A stretch of 64,000 nt of DNA from Isoetes taiwanensis (lineage: Eukaryota > Streptophyta > Lycopodiopsida > Isoetales > Isoetaceae), in contig JAJEKV010000054.1 of assembly GCA_021234155.1 (NCBI GenBank), forward strand, positions 1,118,001 through 1,182,000, given 5' to 3'. The notes under the pieces were generated by a model that saw nothing but the letters and a program-made list of their open reading frames with translations, searched no databases and was not told where the DNA came from. This document shows positions 37,560 through 49,479 of this stretch, in pieces; position 1 is the stretch's first letter; each line of letters begins with the position of its first letter. Made by a program: the position numbers and the translations under genes.

Positions 37560-40500
37560 AATTTTCCATGGCGATCACAGTGGTGGGGTTGAGCCGTCTT
37601 GTCGTTGCTAGGCGGGCGTACGTAATGGACTTGGTAGGAATGATTGATTCCCCAAGGTTTTGTTGATCCCGAAGATCTCTGTAGCTCGGTAAAAGTGTGT
37701 TTGGGCTTTTGAGCGTGACCTGATGCGATGGATTGTCGGGAGATTGGCGACAAGTCGAGATGAGGTGATTGTTGCCTCGTCCTGATCTGGGCTTGGAATT
37801 ACGGAATATGGGATAGCACGTCAGGTGTCTGGACAATGAGCGGGAGGTTGAGCAGGATGCGTGGCACTTTCTGCGTGGTGAAAAGAGAGGTTCTTGAGTT
37901 CCTCAGCGGGTGGTTGCTTCATGACCGGCGTGTCACATTCACAGGGGCTGCGGGAGGTTGTTGTCTGAAGTGATCAACACGTTGGTTTGATTCAAGGAGC
38001 GGTGGGGTCCAAGCAAAGCAGCCCGCAGCTTGGTCCTGATCGAGTCATTCTCCCAAGGATCGGCATACTCGGGGTAGGATGGCGGAGAGCGAGACACTAT
38101 TGAGATGAACTTCCAGACAGTAAATATTAGGCGTCCTGGAGTCGGTGTCGGAGAGAGGTTGACATTGTCGTGAAATGATTTTACTGTTTCCAAGTCCCAT
38201 GGTGGCATTGGGGCAGCCATCGATGATGACCTTCATGATCCGTGTGATGTGGATACTCTTGGCTTTGGCCGGAGAAAAGGTCGGCCGACCAACATTTCAT
38301 AATCCTGGATCTTCTCTCCGGTAGCAAACACCAAATTCCAGGGAATACGAGATCACCTATGTTGATGTGAAGAAGAGAGCGTGGCATGCTTGGGAGATAA
38401 ATCATGGCTGGCCAATTTGATGTCGTATAGGGCACGATAGAGGTTGTTTGATGCCCATTTGTTTTCGGAGTTTATCAGTGATGAAGTTAATGGCCTTCTA
38501 CCGAGTCAATTTGAACATGATTGACATTGATTTGCCATGGTGGCATATCTTGCAGTGGGGATGGGGTATGTGACCCTAATACCAGCAGGTCGGGTGATGG
38601 CGGTCCCTTGAGGCCGGACTGAGGAGTTTCAAGGTGTGGTAAACAAGGGATTTTGATTTTGGCTAGCTCCTCTTGGGTTCAGGAGGCACATGAGAAAAGG
38701 ATAATTTTGGATCCACGGTCTTGGGAGTCGTGGTAAAAGCTGACAACTTCTTTGAGTGGGTCAACCTCACGCGGTGATGGGATATGCGAGGCGTGGAGGT
38801 TGGGGGCGTGGAAGAGTCACGTCTTGTGGATTGTTGAGCTCTAGGTAGTGGCATGGACATTAGCCAATGCGGCCTTGTTAGAGAGCTTGCATGAGGTTCA
38901 AAATGCTTTGGCAGACTTTAGGCATGACATTACGACATAGGTTTCTCCAAGTCGGTGCAAAATGGACCTTTTGTCTTACGCATGAGGAATTGCGTCATTG
39001 CGAAAGCGGGGATGCGTTATGATGGGAATAATGGTTAAGGGACGTGACATACAGTGCAGCGTGAAACCAAATAACAATTTGATGGGTTTGGGTGGAGGAT
39101 TAGAGCCTGAAAATTTCTTCTGTGTGACCAGTCCATCGGGGTTGATTGGCGTGGTTGATAGCGTGATTAGTGGCAGGTGGCTCCGAGCAGGGCGGGCCTT
39201 GTTTGCCATTAGCAATCGAGGTTGGTAAAAGTATGAGTGATGTGGTCTAGTGGTGCGGGAAAGTGCCTGAACTTGGGAGTTGAGGACTGCCGAGTAGTGG
39301 TATGACCCATTCTTGGCGGTAGTAACAGGCTTTGAAGGATCAAAAAGGGAGGGCGTGTGTTGGGTCCCCGTTGTTGCTCTATTGTTGATAGGGGAGTTGA
39401 TTGAGTTGCGCACTGCGATGGTGGGTTCTTGATATGGAATTGGTGCTGGTGTTGTTTGCCTTGATAAACCATCTTGTTGGAAGGTGTAGGATGGTCTTGA
39501 TGCATTCTTGGTGGCATGATTGCATGTTGCATTCCCACAATGAAATTACATTGGTGGAGTTACTCTCGTTAGCCAAGTGGCCTTGATATTTGCAGATATA
39601 GCACGGTCAGGCTATGGCTATGATTAGCGTGTGGGTTGAGCAATGGTCTGTGGAACCATGGCCAGGTGGAATGAAAGGAGCTCTGAAAGGTACGCCCGCA
39701 GGGAGGGAAACATTGGTGAGTGATTGACAAGATCGATAGCTTTGCTCCAAAGAATCTTGGTAGCGGTATTAGGTCATAGATTACGATAAATTTGGAAGTC
39801 CTTGGAGAAACCAGACCAAAGATACACAGCTCGTAGTAGGGTACTCCTTGGGTTTCTTTGAGGCGGCGGAATGTGAAGGCGATGCAAAATCCGGGAAGCG
39901 GACTCAGGTAGGCTCTTGTTGAAGGTCATTGGGTTGCTTGAGATGAAGTTGATCATCATCCCAAGTAGTCCCACCATTGAGAAAAGCGGGTTTCATTTGG
40001 GACCAATCTTGTTTCGATTAGCTTTTGTTGGACACCTTGGGCATTGATGAGGAGCCCGCCTTGATGTGGTGGAAAAGATGTGGAATTTCGAGTTGAGGGA
40101 TTGCATGACCATTAGGGACGGCGAGCCTCAAATTCTTCCATGTGGGCACGAGCACTTTGGTCTAAAGGTTTGCCTTTCGTGTTGCCAAAGGTGGGATAAG
40201 TCGGCAAAATTACGAAGGTAGAGGTAAAAGTCTTTGAGTGGGGCGAGACATGATAGTGAGGGATATTGAGGAATTGGAGTTGGAGGGTATGGTCTTTGGA
40301 AAGACCACCTGTGAAGAATTGGGCGAGGTGGGGTCTTTGGAGTGCACGATCATTGGGTTGAGGTGCATGGGTGTAAGCGGGGAAGGCGGTGGGAAGGTAG
40401 GGAAGGGAAATTCACAGGGAGGTGAAAGAGACATGTGGATATCCCTGTCCACCGTAGGAGATGATGGTTGTGAAGAGAGAGGCATGGCGGGAAGAGTGAT

Positions 40501-40829
40501 GGATGAAGGCATGTGCAGGGGTATGAAGTAAGGTTAGACGAATTGGGCTAGGATGAGGCTCTGATAGTGATAGGGGAGGCCCAGAAATTTTGTGAGCAAT
40601 GTTTGCAGCTTGGGGTGGAGGGTGGGCGAGACCGGTGGTCGTGTGGCCCAGGCCTGGCCAAAATGTGGCCTCCCTCAATGTCCTTAATGATCCATACATA
40701 TGCGAACAGCTTCCAAGTGGAAGTAGTGGCGCTCAATCGAGGCATACGTCACAGGAAAGAAGTTTCTTAGGCGTGAAGTTTGGGGCCGGAGACATGGCGT
40801 GACAGAAGAAACCAGATCGGACCCGGCGG
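37560..40829 (-). pseudogene. gag: gag region of element A, with zinc-knuckle remnant
   Basis: From the 5' LTR inward, a first ATG lies at about 40797 (MSPAPNFTPKKLL). A knuckle-like CYICKYQGHLANES lies on the minus strand at about 39560-39603, with the last Cys replaced. The remainder is Pro-, Ser- and His-rich and broken. It lies in gag position, but I cannot trace the capsid or protease confidently. Confidence 0.5.
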
Positions 40830-41414
40830 TGTTTGGGAATACGGGTTGGGAACTCACATAAGACAGCCCTCTGTGAGGGCCCCTTGGATCTAACCCAGGG
40901 GGAGAATCCGAGACTGCTCCAGCGGGATTTATAAGAGAAAACAAGAAGAAGAAAGCGAGAACAAAAGAGAACAATGAGAAGAAAATGATAAGCTTCCTTG
41001 ATACTCCCGATATTAAACATACAGGCTCTACGTCGAGAAGAATGAAGAGACAAGACTCAAACTCATCTAAAACTCATGTACTAGCTCTACTCATATATAG
41101 TACAATGGCCTTTTTGCCCAATATAGACACTTTCTGGTGATCTGGTCTGCAGGCTGGAGGCACAGTTCTGCGGGAATGTTGGGGCTCTTGAGTGCTTACC
41201 AAGATCATGACATGGCAGCCCAGCAGGCGTGATGGCGGGCCGTCCTTGTCCAGGCGGGCGCCTCTTGTTGTGGGCCTTGAGCTTTGTTGCGTGGTGCTGC
41301 CTTGTTCTTCTTGAGCTTTTTGATGGTGGCAAGTAGGTAGTGTGGATCTGTAGGCTTGACACAGTCAAAGTCGTAGCCAGGTAGTCCTGAACCCGGGAGG
41401 CCTGGAGACTAACA
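40830..41414 (-). repeat. 5' LTR of element A
   Basis: Plus-strand ends TGTTTGGGAATACGGG...GAGACTAACA. It is followed on the plus strand by the duplication TAATT at 41415-41419. Confidence 0.92.
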
Positions 41415-42359
41415 TAATTCTTAATTACTTAACACAAGCTGTTATGGGGTGTGATCTGAGATCTTTCCATCTCTTCCCTATATAGACATATGTAACACAT
41501 TACGCAAGCGGGATGTAGCAAGAGAGCTTGAGATCAAGAACACTTGCATTTACGCATATTGCACTTACTGTGCTTGGAAACCTACATATTGCCATTATAA
41601 ATAATAATAAATCAAACCCCATTTGCACATATTAAGCACACTTTGATTTGCCTTGGGGTGTAGGCATATTTCTATCTATGAGTGGTTCCTACTCCATCCT
41701 TCTGGGATACTTCCTTATCATCAAGCATCTCAACCCTGCGGGGATCCCCTTCCATACTAGCGATAGCACTTGTTTGGTAACTAATCTTCGTTGGAAATCT
41801 CTAATAAAGAACATCACCATCGGCAGCAATGAGAAAGCACATCTTTGTTCTAAGCTAAAAGGGTCATCCAGATCCGGTGGTACGAGGTCATAAAGCGGGT
41901 GATTCTCTAAGTAGGAAGTAGCAGCCCATACAAAGATCTTGCTTCACGACCTTGTAACTCCACCCCGGATATGCAATGATCCTCTTTCATTCATTATTTT
42001 CTGCCAGGTGTTTCATGCCTAACCTTACATAGCATGCAATCCATACATGTCCTTTAAGTGGCCGACCTTTGTATTATGAGGGTCTGTGATGTAAACCCAT
42101 GTATGTCACGAGTGAAGCCTTTTTCTTTTATTTTCTGAGTTTCTAAGAAGAACAAAACATCTACATTTAGAAATAGATCATCTACTACATCTATTTTATC
42201 TTGACTAATAAATTATGTTCCAACACATTATCCTAGTGGTCTCTCAAATACTATGCATTTGGTTTTCCACCACGGCCTTCCCAGTTGCCCGGTCAAACTT
42301 AAAAATGCTTGCTTCCTTGAGGATGCACTTTTTGTTCCTTGTACTCTTAGGCGGATTCT
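41415..42359 (-). mobile_element. LINE-3, segment 2: endonuclease and end of ORF1
   Basis: Minus-strand translation aligns with LINE-1 around the ORF1/ORF2 junction and the endonuclease. FDRATGKAVVEN is the end of ORF1. CWNINYLVKIK and DDLFLNVDVLFFLETQKIKE are the endonuclease start. YDLVPPDLDDPFSLEQ follows, and SDHTP at about 41430-41460 matches SDHVP. Several stops and shifts show it is dead. Element A cuts right after the SDH motif. Element B cuts inside the ORF1 C-terminal part. Confidence 0.85.
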
Positions 42360-42928
42360 TGTTTAGGAGTGGGTTGGGAACTCACGGAAAGGCGACCCTC
42401 TGTGAGGACTTGAGTGGATCTGTGAGGGAGTCAGGGGGACTATGTCATAGCGGAAGGATTTTGTGAAGAGAAGAAAGAAGAGAGCAGGAACAAATGGAAG
42501 AGAAAGATGATAAGCTTCATGATATCAATGGTGAAAATACATAGGCTCTACATAATGAAAGCAGAGGAGACAGAGACTCAAAAACTCATTTAAAACTTAT
42601 GAGCTAACTCTACTCATATATATATATAGTACAATATTTGGGCCCAATAGAACACTACAGGCGATCTGGGAGTCTTGAGCTCACGGAGGCTTGATTCTCT
42701 TGGGGAATGTTGGGGTGCCTCTTGAGTGCCTAGAATCAATGTGTGTAGCGAGGCGGTGGCCAGTAGTCACTTGTCTGGCGGCGCCTCTTGTTACAACGCT
42801 GAGCTTTGGTATGATAGCTGTAGTCTTACCTGGGCTTGGATGCTTCGACCCGTGGTTGGCCGAGGATCTTTGAGCTGACACAGTGCAGCGTATGCATGAA
42901 TAGTCCTGTACGGAGGCACGGGACCAAC
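42360..42928 (-). repeat. 3' LTR of element B
   Basis: Starts TGTTTAGGAGTGGGTTGGG. It ends GGACCAAC, with the terminal A missing, followed by CTCCCC, the (minus-strand) polypurine tract. Confidence 0.88.
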
Positions 42929-45900
42929 CTCCCCATAGCGACACTTTCCCGGAGTGAAGAAAGGAGGCGTTTCGGATAAGGAAGCCATCGATCCCAAAGT
43001 GATCCTCACGGGGAGTGAGGCCAGGCCCCAGTAGTCTTGGTGAGATCTTGGGCGTGATTGAAGAGCTTGAGGGTGTGTCTTGGCCAGGGCGGGATCGGCG
43101 TAATAAGAAAGCGAGAGGCGTACCATGTGTCTTCAAGTGCAGGCGTGGGCGTCTGAAGAAATCCGACACTCATGAGGAGGCAGTCCCGAGAGGCCAAAAG
43201 CAACATGTTGGCATTTGGTTGATGAAAATGGGGCTAGATTTGCGAGCTGAGCGAAATGCATTTGAGGCGCAAAATCACAACGAAGATGGACGGAAGGATC
43301 GGGTGAGGTGGGCGTTACTTGCCAAGAAGGTGTGAGACCATGAAAGCGCATCGCAGTATTTATAACCACGCTCATTAGCAATATGATCCAATTTGTGGTG
43401 TTGTCGGAGTAGCACCTTCTTTGATGTGATCGGCCAGACAAAGCGTGGATCACAGGAGATAAAATCCCGAGATACTGAGGGTGGTGTCGACCTATGACCA
43501 TCATGACCTTGGTCCAAGGAAGGCGTAATCGAGAGTCGAGGACACCCAGGTAGTACACCCAGGAAGCATAGGGAGAAGACATACCGTAAGTAAGGTTCTT
43601 GGCGATCTCCTAGATTAGTGACAAGATGCGGATCAAGTGCACAACCTGTGATCCCAAAGCCGAGAGGCTGAGAGTTGTGGGAGGCTATCCCATCACAGCC
43701 CAAGGGGCCAATCTTGCTATCCAAGCAGACACATGGCGGTTGTAACCCGGTGCGCATATAGACTTGTGCATAGGGAAGATCTTAGGGATGTCCTAGATAC
43801 TTCCCTTGTTGTTGCAGCGCTTCCGCTTGCGGAGATAAATGATTGTAAGCTCGGGCATGTACTCTGATGAAAAGTTTGGTCGAAGGATCCTTAAGATATG
43901 GATTATTATCTGAAGCACCATTACGCGGTCGGGGTCACCACAGACGGTGGGCGTGGCCCATTGCCAAAATTTTCACAATGTATCCTGCAGGATAGAAATC
44001 ATGAAAATATAAGCCATGGAGGCTGAACCACATGGAAGAGTAGAGAAGTGGCGGGATGAAAGCACGATTATGAGATCAAAGAGACAACAAGGGCACAACA
44101 CAACCCTTTGTCTTCAATGATGAGTTAAAGCCCGTCAAGGAAAAATCTAATAGCACTCGATTGGGACATCCAGGGCCATAAATTAAATGCCACTTTGAAA
44201 AGGAAGAGGTGGCGTCGAACAACCACATAATCATGATAGCGGGGAGGGTGGAAGTCCTTTGGCGTGTTCTGTGAAGAATTGAAGTCCTGGGCGTCAAGTT
44301 TGGTTTGAGCTCATCAGTGATTGAATAACTATGCTGCGATTTTGTTATTCGAGATCACGGATCTGTTTCCTTTTCCAGTGGGAGGCGTGGTGATCCCGCG
44401 GACCACAAGGAAGGATTGACACAGGAGGAAGATTTCCGATTGTGTTGAGGGCGAAGCCATGACAGTCTCACGTCCTTGAGTGTTACGTTTACGCACCTCT
44501 ACATGGCTGATCTTGAGAGAGGGTGATCACGGGAAGGTCACATGTAGAAAGGCCCGGGCAGTCAAGGAGGCAACAGGCATCTCGAGGTTGAGAAAGTTTT
44601 GAACTTGAGTCACAGGAAGTTTCTGGGTTAAAATTACAAGGCATTGAGTTTAGCAATATCTTCATCCTTGGTACTCGGGAGGCAACTGGACTTGTTGTGC
44701 TCAAAGTCTGAATTTGATTTGTTGGGCTTCTTGATCTGAGTTAGGTGACTTAGGCTTGTGTACTCTTGAGATCGCGTGGAGCTGTAAGAGGCTTCATGCT
44801 TGTCTTGAAGTTTGGCCTCCAAAGTTGCAACTTGCGACAGAAGGTCTTGGTGTCACGCATCGGAGGCCTCTGGTGCGGGTAGACCCCATCCCTTAAGGCG
44901 TGCCCAGAGTTCACAACTTAAGTCACAGTGACTTGGGCATCCTATGGCGTCTTGATACAACAAGCCGAGGTGTTGTGGTGGTGGGAGTGGCTGACTTGCA
45001 CGGTGTGGGAGGGATTTTGTGAAAAATGGTGTGAAGTGGATGGTGTAGGAGGAAGAGCGTTGACATGGTGTGGTATGGTCATGACGAGGGGAAGATGGGG
45101 CGATGTGCCAACTTGGTGATTGGTGGAAGGGCCCAGTGGAAGTAGGGAATTTGGTGGTGTGGGAGGGTAATAGCGGATGAGGGGCTTGAAAGTGCCCTCC
45201 CACGGAAACTTGATGGAAGTGGTACTTTCCAAGAAGGCGGTCCATTTTCTTGGAGAAGGCGATAGAACATCATTTGAATGATCTAATGGTGCTTGGGTGT
45301 GTGTAAGCTGATAAAGACCCGAGGGTTATAGAAGGCTTATTATTGGGTGTTCTTGATAGAATACCCAAGGAATTTGCATACAAAAAATTTTACAAAAGGT
45401 CTCGGGCTTATCGATATTGGTGGGGCGATGGACATTGGTGATAGCGGTGCACCAAACTACTGTGACATCAATATCACATGTAGCGGACCATGATACACAA
45501 GAAGAATTGTACAGGGAATATGAAATACCTCGGAGAAATCAAGTGTTGAGTCGTGAAATAGTGGTGCCATCGACCACGTTGGTGTATAACGGTATTAACA
45601 ATATTGGCGATATTTCTTGCAATGAGGCGGGATTTGGGTAGGAAGTTCCATTGAAAGGATTACATTAAAAGGCTGGTGTGGATTCATTGACGTCTTTATT
45701 AGAATATGAGGGAACTTAGGAAAGTGGGTCGAGAAGGATCTGATGCAAAAGTAGGGATCCTTGGGCCGGTGGCTTGAAGTGTAGAAATCTTGGGGCAGCC
45801 ATGAGAATGATTTGCGAGAGCAGAGAGAGATGCCAAAGGCGGAAGGCAGAGTCGAGCCTGGGAGGATGAAGGCGCGGAGGGCGAAAGGTTTGTTTTAGAG

Positions 45901-46999
45901 CTGGCTGGGTGAGAGGTATGAAGAGTCACAGAAAGCAGGAGGCAGATTGATGATGGGTGTCAAGAGATGCGAAGAAGGGGATTGAGGAGGCAAAATTTGG
46001 CTAAGTCCCCAAAAAAGCGTAAGGGAGAAGCAATGGGCCGGTGAGGATAGAGCGTGAAAGAAAGATCGGATGTGACCAGATGGCAAGGACACCCATTAAT
46101 GTTCGGCAGGCGTGGAAAGAAGGAATGGCACATTCAATCTCGGCAGCTCGAAGTGGGATATCATTAAAGAAGAGATGTGTGGAAGGTACCATTGCTAGAT
46201 TATGCGGTGAAGGAGAACTGATTCTCCTTTTAAGCTTGTTGCATTACAGCCACGTTGGCGATTTGTGTGTGATTGGTCACGTCGACAGGAGGTCCTCGGT
46301 TAGCTATATAAAGCGGAACCCGGGAAAGCAAGAGGCATCAGGTGCTTTTCCGGTATGGGCTGCTTCTTGGTTTGAGCGAAGGTGCACCATCTTGAAACTT
46401 GGCGTAGTGGTCACTATACAGGCCACGGATGCAGCTGCCACAAGTGGCGTCGCATGGAGCGGCTGGTGTCTTGGGATGGCCGACATCCCGGCCCGAGACC
46501 AGCAGGATGGAGGTGGTTACGCACCTTATTTGGGATCAGGAAGCGGAACCTCTACCATCTCCCTCGCATCACCTACCTCCGAACCCGGGAGTAGAGGGTT
46601 CTCTTAGGACTTAGTAGATGGGGCTCACAGGCCCGTTTTGTATATAGAGGCGGTGCCCATAAGCGGAAATAAGCTGGGCTCACGCCCCACATTTTTGTAA
46701 AATTCTCACTATATTATAATCTAGCCTTTCTAGTCCTTTTACATGGTGTTTGATTGGAGCTGTCTACGTGTTGGGTCTTCACTTTACGGCTGTCTTTGAA
46801 ATGCTTTGGGAGGCCGAGGAAACTGTTAACTAATGTAGGTAATGGAGTACCATCTAATTGTTGAGTTGGAAACACTTGGTCTAACCACTTGAACAATTTG
46901 ATAAGAAATGACCAGCGAAACCTTGGGTTACCCATTTTGTACTGGAATCATAAGAAGAATAAATCTCCTTGTTGAATGTTTTTTTGTCTTCAAGCGTTT

Positions 47000-47810
47000 G
47001 TCATGTAAAGATTTTTGCCTTGTTGTTGTCCATGAAGAACACGAATATAAGCATCCTACTTGAAGTTCATCCATTGTTCCTAATTGATAGAATGGTTCTT
47101 TGAGGAAAATTTGGTGGATTATGAGCGGTACTTGATTCGAAATAGGGTGTTGGAAGAATGAATTCAAAGGGCTTGAGAGGCTTCCACGACCATGAAACCA
47201 ATTTAAAAGTGTGACCCGTAGCAATCTTGAAACAAGTATTGTAGGCCCAAAAGAAACTATGGGAAGTTTTATCCCTTATTCATGCGGGGCGTCCACAAAT
47301 TTTTCTTGAGAATAGTGACCCGGAGTTTGTTTAAGTGCTTCGGCCAACCCATTGCCTTGAGGATAGTAAAGGTGTGCTGCGCGATGATGTCGAGATAATC
47401 CCTTGACTCTTTCGATAGTATGATTGATGAAATGAACACCGATCTTATTGACTCAATGAGCGGTAGTCAGCAATGATTTGTTGATAAGACTCTGGGCTGT
47501 GCTTGCGGTGTTATGCAGAGTGCACAGCTTCACGCCCATTTGGTGGCGTGGTCGGTGGGAACCAGGGGATGTATCGGGCAGGTGTGCCTTGGGAGGGTCT
47601 ATAGGTCTGAGAGTCCATTCCCATTTCTTTGAAGAGTGGCGTGGCGGCGTCAGGAAGGCGTCGCAGGCGGGTGGGGCGTGCCAAAGCGTCCTGCTGTTCG
47701 CGGGCGTGGGCGTGAGCATCTTTGAGGCGTGGGCCAATATGCAGGCAAGGAAATTTTTGCGTCTTGGTCGGTGTCCTCAAAATGACCCTGCCAAGGAGCC
47801 TTGATGAGCT
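47000..47810 (-). pseudogene. pol: Integrase region of element B
   Basis: IGPRLKDAHAHAREQQDALA and FKEMGMDSQTYRPSQ (47511-47780) match the integrase zinc region and the core start. KLCTLHNTASTAQSLINKSL precedes it toward the left. This is parallel to 35870-36010 in A. A separate antisense frame at 47478-47804 is a shadow. Confidence 0.7.
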
Positions 47811-48344
47811 TCTCGAACAATGTCACGAACTTCATGAGGGGAGGGAACAGTGAAGGATGTCCTTACCTTTTTTTTTGTGAGAGATAATAAAAGGCAACCA
47901 TGGTGTAATCCATGAGGACCTCTCGGAGAAAGTGAAATGGCGGCAGGATTGTCGCTTGGCCGGAGAAGGCGTCATCTTACGGGTGGAAGAGCACACAGCA
48001 GTCTGCTTGAAAATCATGGAACCAATGTGGTGTTGCCGTGACTAAAAAGTTGAGCATCGGGGAAGGCGTCACAGGACTCCACATTGCGGGATCATCCGTG
48101 TGGATCGTGAAGATAATCCGAGAACAACATAAGTTTACCCCGGCCCTTATAGAGCGATTTCCAAAGGAGCAAATTCTTGGAAGGAAAGGACCCAACGAGC
48201 AATGGGCAGGTGGGCGTGGATTTGATGATCAAATGAAAGTGCTTGGTGGTCTAAGGAGCTTGATTTGGTGCCCAAAGGTGGCCAGGAGCGTTGGACCACG
48301 GAAAAATGAGACCCAAAGCTTCACGCTCGAAGTGGCGAGAATAG

Positions 48345-49470
48345 TTACTTTTCATTGATTGAGTTTTCGGTGGCATAGCGATTTGGTTTGCTCGGTATAT
48401 CTATTCTTGAGAAAGAGCGACTCCAGTAGCAAGCGGCGAGACATCGACATGGTGATGAAAGGGCTTGTCCCATTGAGGAGGAACAAATCTGGGTGCACAG
48501 GTAAAAGCCAAAGCATTTGTTAGGCGACTTAGCACAGGAATTCCAAGCCCGGTGGATTAAATCACCGATGAGTTTATGAATGGGATGCAATGGCTGCCAG
48601 TCCAGTGAAGGTGGATAATAATTGACCTTTTAGGAAGAGGCGTGTCTCTTTGATATTGGTACGGTGCTTGAGCTTTTAGCACACAAGTTTTGGCGGGGAT
48701 CGGTGGTGATTCTGCTTCTTGACAACATAGCCCCTAACGAACACGAGAAGTGGCATAAAGGTGCATTTCGGGATTGGGACTAATGCCGGACTCATCACAT
48801 TTACGAAGGCGAGTTCCAATTTGTCAAATATGGTGTCTGGAGCTGTAGGCGAGAGAAGTCATCTTGAAAAATTTGCAGAAGGATTTTCCTTTCATGGAAA
48901 TCATGAAAAGCGGAGAGCATGATGCGTTGAAATGTTGAAGGAGAGTTGGATAATCCAAGGAACCACCTTGTAGGCAAAAAGTGGCCCCACTTGGGAGATA
49001 GTGAGAAGTGGTCTTAAGGTTGATCAGATTCTTTGATGGAGATGCGGTTGTAGCGGAGGAAACCATCCATAGTACATCTGTGTCAGTGCTTCTTCGAACT
49101 TGATGCCTTGAAGGGAGTGGAAAATGATCATAGCTGGCTGATTGAGTTGGAAGTAATAGTCTACAGGGCCAGCGGATCTTACCATTGTGCTTAAGGGCAA
49201 TGGCAGTAAAATTCACCCATTGGTGTTTGACCTCATAGATCAAACGCCTGCAAGCAAGGAACATCAATTCCGCCTTGACACGATCCACAGTGGTGGGGTT
49301 GAGCCTGTCACGCCGTTTACTACAGTACATCAGTTTGGTAGATAGTGAGTTCCCCAAGCTTTTGTTGATGCCGCGGATCTTTACAGCAACTCGAGCGAAA
49401 ATGTTGTTTGAATTTTTTGAGCAGTAGTAATGACCTTTATTCGATAAGAATGGGTTTGCGACAATCACAG
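48345..49470 (-). pseudogene. pol: RT and RNase H region of element B
   Basis: The frame at 48824-49468 gives VNFTAIALKHNGKIRWPCRL, then DHFPLPSRHQVRRS and MISMKGKSFCKFFK, matching RT blocks 1-4. RNase H remnants (ICSSSMGQALSSPCRC, VHVDV-type) follow at 48345-48590. It is broken but collinear with A. Confidence 0.72.
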
Positions 49471-49479
49471 ACGGGTTGA

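Larger units (their letters stand above)
30542..41414 (-). mobile_element. LTR retrotransposon A (Ty3/gypsy), inserted in LINE-3
   Basis: 10,873 bases, with LTRs of 594 and 585 bases. The ends are TG...CA (minus strand TGTTAGTC...CCAAACA) and the target duplication TAATT lies at 30537-30541 and 41415-41419. Domains run from right to left: gag with a zinc-knuckle remnant, RT, RNase H, integrase, polypurine tract. This is Ty3/gypsy order. All reading frames are broken by frequent small shifts. It is the same family as element B. No chromodomain was recognised. I see no clear tRNA-Met primer site after the 5' LTR. Confidence 0.88.

Noticed and set aside
30542-41414. Ty1/copia assignment for element A (TGTTAG LTR start and G-rich polypurine tract are common in copia)
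   Set aside because: RT and RNase H traces lie before the integrase traces, which is Ty3/gypsy order, and the MDGFS-type RT motif is Ty3.
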